From Victivallales bacterium (lineage in GTDB: Bacteria; Verrucomicrobiota; Lentisphaeria; Victivallales; UBA1829): 9,675 bases of DNA. Shown here in pieces: positions 6,474-9,675 of this stretch. The DNA is taken from NCBI GenBank assembly GCA_016285335.1, contig JAEEQO010000105.1:1-9675 (forward strand), in the 5' to 3' direction. Under the pieces are notes generated by a model. That model saw only the letters and a list, made by a program, of their open reading frames with translations, did no database searches and had not been told where the DNA came from. The position numbers and the translations under genes were made by a program. The stretch's first letter is position 1. Each line of letters starts with the position of its first letter.

Positions 6474-9406
6474 CTTCCCTCGCCCGTCTCTTTCTGCGCG
6501 ATCTGCGGTTCCACTGGAAGGGCTTCGCCTCCCTGACAGCCGCCGCATGCCTGATCTGCGCGGTCCTGACGGGCGCATTCCTGATCGGCGACAGCGTGCG
6601 CGGCACGCTGATGGACCATGTGGCTGCCAACGCCGCGGTCGCGCGGTACCGCCAGAAGTTCCCCATCCCGGTGTCCGCTCCGATCCAAAACGGCGTGGGC
6701 GTGCTTCATGTGAAGGGGTTCACGAAAGACGGCATCCCGGTCGACGTGTACGCGCTGCCGGACAGCGATATTTCCGGACGCGACGCATGCGGCAGCAGCG
6801 CGCTGGCGAAGAAACTGAACTTGAAGGACGGCGAAATGATCTCCGTCCGCATGCAGGATCTTTCCGAGATCCCGGCGGAAAGCGCCATGGGGAAGCCGCC
6901 GGAACTCCGCCAGACGCCGTTTGTGTGGCGCGGCGCATGGACCGACCCGCGCGCCGAGGTGGATTTCGACGATCCGCAGCTGCCTCCGAACAATCTTTTC
7001 GTCAGCCGCGAGGCGCTCACGCAGGCGCTCGACCTGCCGGAGACCGCCGTCAACGAGGTCTGGTCGCAGGAACCGATTCACCTCTCCGACGACGTCCTGT
7101 GGGAGCTCTCCGGCCTCTATTTCGACACGCTCCACGGCTGGACCATCCTGAAGAGCCGCATGTACTACCTCCCGGCCCCGGTCGTCACCGCCTCGCGCAA
7201 GGAAGACGCCGTGCGGTCGATCACGCTCTTCGTGGAGTCGTTCAAGGACTCCGGCGGCACCGAGCTCTCCTATTGTTTCGCCACGGCGTTCAGCACCAAC
7301 GCGAATTATCTGTGCACGCCGGGATACGACAGCGTCGGGGTGTCGCCGGCCGCCGCGGAGCATTACACGTCACCCGCCGAGCTCACCGTCTTCACGGCGG
7401 ACTCCTTCCGCCGGATCGAACGCCGCAAGCTCGAAATCCCGCGCGGGCGAGGTGCCATCAATGACCTGTTCGACGACGTGACGGGAGCCGTGTGCCCGGA
7501 CATCCCCGGCCTGACCGATTCGGGGGAATGTTCCGGCTGGGAGGCCGCGATCCCGATCGACTTCGACCGGATCAGGGATGAAGACGAGGAATACTGGGAG
7601 AAATACCGGAACAAGCCGAAAATGTTCCTGAATTTCGAGCAGGCGCAGCAGCTGGTCGCTCCCCCGGGCCTCAAACTCATCGACTATGACGCCTCCGGCA
7701 ATGTGCTGTTCGACGGAACGGATTCGCTGGTCACGGCGCTGATCTTCGAGCGCGACGTAGATCGCCACCGCCCGGAAGACGTCCGGGAGATGGCGCTGAA
7801 CGTCCTTCGCACCATGCCGGAATACAGCCGCGTGGATGACCTCATGGATACGACGGCGGACAAGGTGAACCGCGGCGTCCCGTTCGCGCCGCTGTTCCTC
7901 GGCCTGAGCTTCTTCCTGATCGTCTCCGGGCTGCTCGTGCTCGCTATGCTCCTGAAACTGCACATCCAGGACCGCGAGGCCGAGCTCGCGCTTCTGACCG
8001 ACTATTTGCCGCTCAAACGCGTGCGGAGATTCCTGCACGGCGAATTCGCCGCCGTCCTGATCCCCGGGATGCTCGCCGGACTCCTGCTCGGCACGCTTCT
8101 GTGCCGGTTCCAGATCTTCCTGCTGGAACGCTCCTGGAACGGCATCGTGCTGATGGAGCGTATCCGGTTCCACGGACGTCCGGTTTCCTACTTTACCGCC
8201 TTCATTATTTCGGCGGCGTGCGCGTGGGCGGTCGTGATGCTTTCCGTCCGCCGGACAAGCTCGAACCATACGAAACTCGCTCTGCCGCATTCCGCCTGCG
8301 TGCGTCCGGTCTGGCGCATCGGAATGCTTTCATTCGTGAGGCTCTGCCGCCAGTATTCGCTGTGCGCGGTCCTGCTGGTGCTGGGCTACCTCGGCACGCT
8401 CGGCGTCGGGGCATTCGGGATCAAGTCGCGCGGCGAGGACGCGTTCGGATACGCCTATGTCGCAACGACGCTTCTGCCCGTCGTCCCGAACTACGATGCG
8501 CTGTTCCCCGCAGGCGGCCTCCCCGTGCGCGTCCATGCCGCCGACCGCGCCGACTGTTCCAATCTGCTGCTCGCGGCGAATCCGACCGTGTACGGCGCAG
8601 ACCTCAAAGCGCTGACCGGCGATCCCGCTTTCCTCGCGGACGGTTCCGCGGCGGTCGACGAAGGCTCGCTCCTGTGGATCATGCAGAAGAAACAGCACGA
8701 CACCATTGAATACGCCAACGGTTCGCTCGCGCTGGACCGCGTGCTGAAAGCATCGGTCTTCCAGGGCGGCATTCTGACCGGACTCGACACCTTCGAACGC
8801 CTCTTCCCGGAGACCGAGGGCGCGCAGTTCTTCCTCATCAGGAGCGAAGCCGACGTGAAGGCATGGCGGGATTACCTTGAGCCATACGGGCTGGAATTGT
8901 GTTCAACCGACGAATTCATGGCACGCGCCGAACGTTTCCAGAACCGCTATCTGGCGATCTTCCTGCAGCTCGGTCTGCTCGGCGCGCTGCTGGGATTCGG
9001 TGCGCTGGTCCTGCTCATGATGCGGAACCTCCGCGCCCGTGAGGCGGAAACCGCCCTGCTCGCGGAAACAGGCTGGTCCCGCAGAATGCTCGTGATGCTG
9101 CACTTGACCGAGAATCTGTGTCTTTTCCTCGGCAGCGCGGGCGTTTCCCTGCTGCTTCTGCTCCTTCTGGCGGCGTTCGCGTCGCTGAACGCGGCCGTTC
9201 TGCTGGGCGGATTCGTGTTCCTGACCGCCGCCGGCGTCCTGATGATCGCCGGGATGATCGAACTGTATTTCCTGCCCTGCAACGGCGTTTACCTGAAACG
9301 TTTCTATCTGAAGTCGCTCTGTTACGGAACCGCGTGTTTCCGGTACGAACAGCGGAGCAAATCCCATCGTCTCCCTCACAAAAAGGCGCGCGATCCTCCG
9401 CGCTGA
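6470..9406 (+). CDS. FtsX/MacB-like ABC transporter permease, tandem-fused double unit
   Basis: This 978-residue inner-membrane protein shows the MacB/LolC topology (one TM, a large periplasmic domain, three TMs) twice in one chain. Hydrophobic segments lie near residues 20-41, 473-497, 525-548 and 572-592, then 627-650, 827-851, 881-902 and 908-933. The first periplasmic domain is about 430 residues and the second about 175, so the halves are unequal. Charged loops after TM2 (LHIQDREAELALL) and TM6 (MRNLRAREAETALLAETG) have matching REAE cores, which points to an internal duplication and ATPase-coupling loops. One chain could thus supply both membrane halves with a dimer of the ATPase, as in YbbP-like permeases. 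Its start overlaps the ATPase stop (ATGA), with only a weak GGTGAG upstream, so it depends on coupled translation. The tail after residue 934 is basic and not recognised. The substrate is unknown. Confidence 0.9.
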   Translation: MTSLARLFLRDLRFHWKGFASLTAAACLICAVLTGAFLIGDSVRGTLMDHVAANAAVARYRQKFPIPVSAPIQNGVGVLHVKGFTKDGIPVDVYALPDSDISGRDACGSSALAKKLNLKDGEMISVRMQDLSEIPAESAMGKPPELRQTPFVWRGAWTDPRAEVDFDDPQLPPNNLFVSREALTQALDLPETAVNEVWSQEPIHLSDDVLWELSGLYFDTLHGWTILKSRMYYLPAPVVTASRKEDAVRSITLFVESFKDSGGTELSYCFATAFSTNANYLCTPGYDSVGVSPAAAEHYTSPAELTVFTADSFRRIERRKLEIPRGRGAINDLFDDVTGAVCPDIPGLTDSGECSGWEAAIPIDFDRIRDEDEEYWEKYRNKPKMFLNFEQAQQLVAPPGLKLIDYDASGNVLFDGTDSLVTALIFERDVDRHRPEDVREMALNVLRTMPEYSRVDDLMDTTADKVNRGVPFAPLFLGLSFFLIVSGLLVLAMLLKLHIQDREAELALLTDYLPLKRVRRFLHGEFAAVLIPGMLAGLLLGTLLCRFQIFLLERSWNGIVLMERIRFHGRPVSYFTAFIISAACAWAVVMLSVRRTSSNHTKLALPHSACVRPVWRIGMLSFVRLCRQYSLCAVLLVLGYLGTLGVGAFGIKSRGEDAFGYAYVATTLLPVVPNYDALFPAGGLPVRVHAADRADCSNLLLAANPTVYGADLKALTGDPAFLADGSAAVDEGSLLWIMQKKQHDTIEYANGSLALDRVLKASVFQGGILTGLDTFERLFPETEGAQFFLIRSEADVKAWRDYLEPYGLELCSTDEFMARAERFQNRYLAIFLQLGLLGALLGFGALVLLMMRNLRAREAETALLAETGWSRRMLVMLHLTENLCLFLGSAGVSLLLLLLLAAFASLNAAVLLGGFVFLTAAGVLMIAGMIELYFLPCNGVYLKRFYLKSLCYGTACFRYEQRSKSHRLPHKKARDPPR

Positions 9407-9415
9407 TCCCGGCAC

Positions 9416-9448
9416 GGGAACTCCGCTTCCCTTACCCCATCTTTTTTT
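9416..9448 (+). terminator. Weak candidate terminator: short hairpin then T7 tract
   Basis: Just after the permease stop, GGGAA (9416-9420) pairs with TTCCC (9427-9431) around a 6-nt loop. A run of seven T follows at 9442-9448. The hairpin is only 5 bp and lies 10 nt before the T tract, so this is not a canonical intrinsic terminator. It is listed because it sits where the operon should end. Confidence 0.3.
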
Positions 9449-9507
9449 CGGAAACGGACGCATCATGCACGTCTGTTTCCGTCCGCTGCCGCATTATTCC
9501 TGCGGCA
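9449..9507 (+). terminator. Two consecutive hairpins in the operon 3' untranslated region
   Basis: Hairpin 1 pairs 9449-9460 with 9470-9481: a 12-bp stem with one G-T wobble and a 9-nt loop. Hairpin 2 pairs TGCCGCA (9487-9493) with TGCGGCA (9501-9507): 7 bp, perfect, 7-nt loop. Neither is followed by a T run on the + strand; the T7 tract precedes hairpin 1. They may stabilise the 3' end of the mRNA or terminate by another mechanism. Pairing is seen directly; the function is inferred. Confidence 0.4.
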
Positions 9508-9580
9508 TCTCCCCAATAATCCATTACGTTTGAAAACCTATGAAATTACACTACTGTCCGGTAAAAGTTTTGGGTTATGG

Positions 9581-9608
9581 TTGAAAACGTCGGCTCCTGC
9601 GCTATATT
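9581..9608 (+). promoter_or_regulatory. Sigma70-like promoter for the last, partial gene
   Basis: A -35 box TTGAAA (9581-9586) and a -10 box TATATT (9603-9608) are separated by 16 bp and match the consensus well. Transcription should start near 9615, giving a leader of about 37 nt before the ATG at 9652. A 5-bp inverted repeat (GCGCT 9599-9603, AGCGC 9613-9617) surrounds the -10 box and could be an operator, or chance. This is the only convincing promoter seen in the window; the operon's own promoter must lie upstream. Confidence 0.55.
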
Positions 9609-9651
9609 AAAGAGCGCTAACAACCTCAATATAAACGTAGGAGGCCCGACA

Positions 9652-9675
9652 ATGTACTACTATAGCATCTTTCAG
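9652..9675 (+). CDS. Start of an unidentified gene, possibly a transposase (3' truncated)
   Basis: The ATG at 9652 is preceded by a perfect AGGAGG (9639-9644) at 7-nt spacing and by a promoter. Eight codons are visible before the window ends: MYYYSIFQ. The strong initiation signals support a real gene, but eight residues cannot identify it. The aromatic start and its place just inside a possible IS end suggest an IS4-type transposase; this is inference only. Confidence 0.5.

Larger units (their letters stand above)
9553..9675 (+). mobile_element. Possible left end of an insertion sequence (truncated by window edge)
   Basis: From about 9510 the sequence turns AT-richer than the operon. A stretch beginning ACTGTCCGGTAAAAG near 9553 is followed by its own promoter, a perfect Shine-Dalgarno and a short open frame beginning MYYYSIFQ. 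This compact layout (terminal sequence, about 100 nt, then a start codon) fits the left end of an IS, and the N-terminus loosely resembles IS4-family transposases that start with a DUF4372-type domain. The right end, the matching inverted repeat and any target duplication lie outside the window, so this is only a suspicion. The left boundary is approximate. Confidence 0.35.

Noticed and set aside
9118..9519. 133-residue plus-strand frame overlapping the permease end and running into the intergenic region
   Set aside because: It is Arg/Pro-rich and low in motif content, it overlaps the clear TM-coding region of the permease in another frame, and it has no supported start.

Overview
The window is a GC-rich, almost gap-free stretch with all genes on the + strand. 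It looks like one operon from an anaerobic Gram-negative bacterium. The WPQFRG-type beta-propeller, the LolD/FtsX-type transporter and the G/C-rich third codon positions suggest the PVC group (Lentisphaerota, Planctomycetota or Verrucomicrobiota). That placement is inference, because there is no marker gene.

Layout: (1) 1-144, the 3' end of an iron-sulfur protein with a C-terminal CxxCxxCxxxCP motif. (2) 134-1825, a three-TM membrane protein carrying a BamB/PQQ-like beta-propeller. (3) 1822-4752, a 976-residue fused diaphorase joining NuoE/HydC, NuoF/HydB with two extra [4Fe-4S] motifs, and the N-terminal electron-wire part of NuoG/HydA/HoxU, but no hydrogenase or molybdenum domain. (4) 4759-5838, a second beta-propeller with one N-terminal anchor. 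(5) 5835-6473, a LolD/MacB-type ABC ATPase. (6) 6470-9406, its FtsX/MacB-type permease, two halves fused in tandem. Neighbours overlap by 11, 4, 4 and 4 bp, and the only gap is 6 bp, so translation is probably coupled throughout.

From 9407 the composition changes. A short non-coding 3' region with hairpins is followed by an AT-richer stretch with a good sigma70-like promoter, a strong Shine-Dalgarno and the first 8 codons of another gene. This is probably the left end of an insertion sequence or another recently arrived unit.

Working model (inference): a soluble NAD(P)H-linked, possibly electron-bifurcating, diaphorase works with the upstream iron-sulfur partner. It is genetically tied to two envelope beta-propellers and a lipoprotein- or envelope-type ABC machine. 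The cofactor domains are clear from motifs. The biological purpose of the combination is not, and it is the most interesting point in the window.
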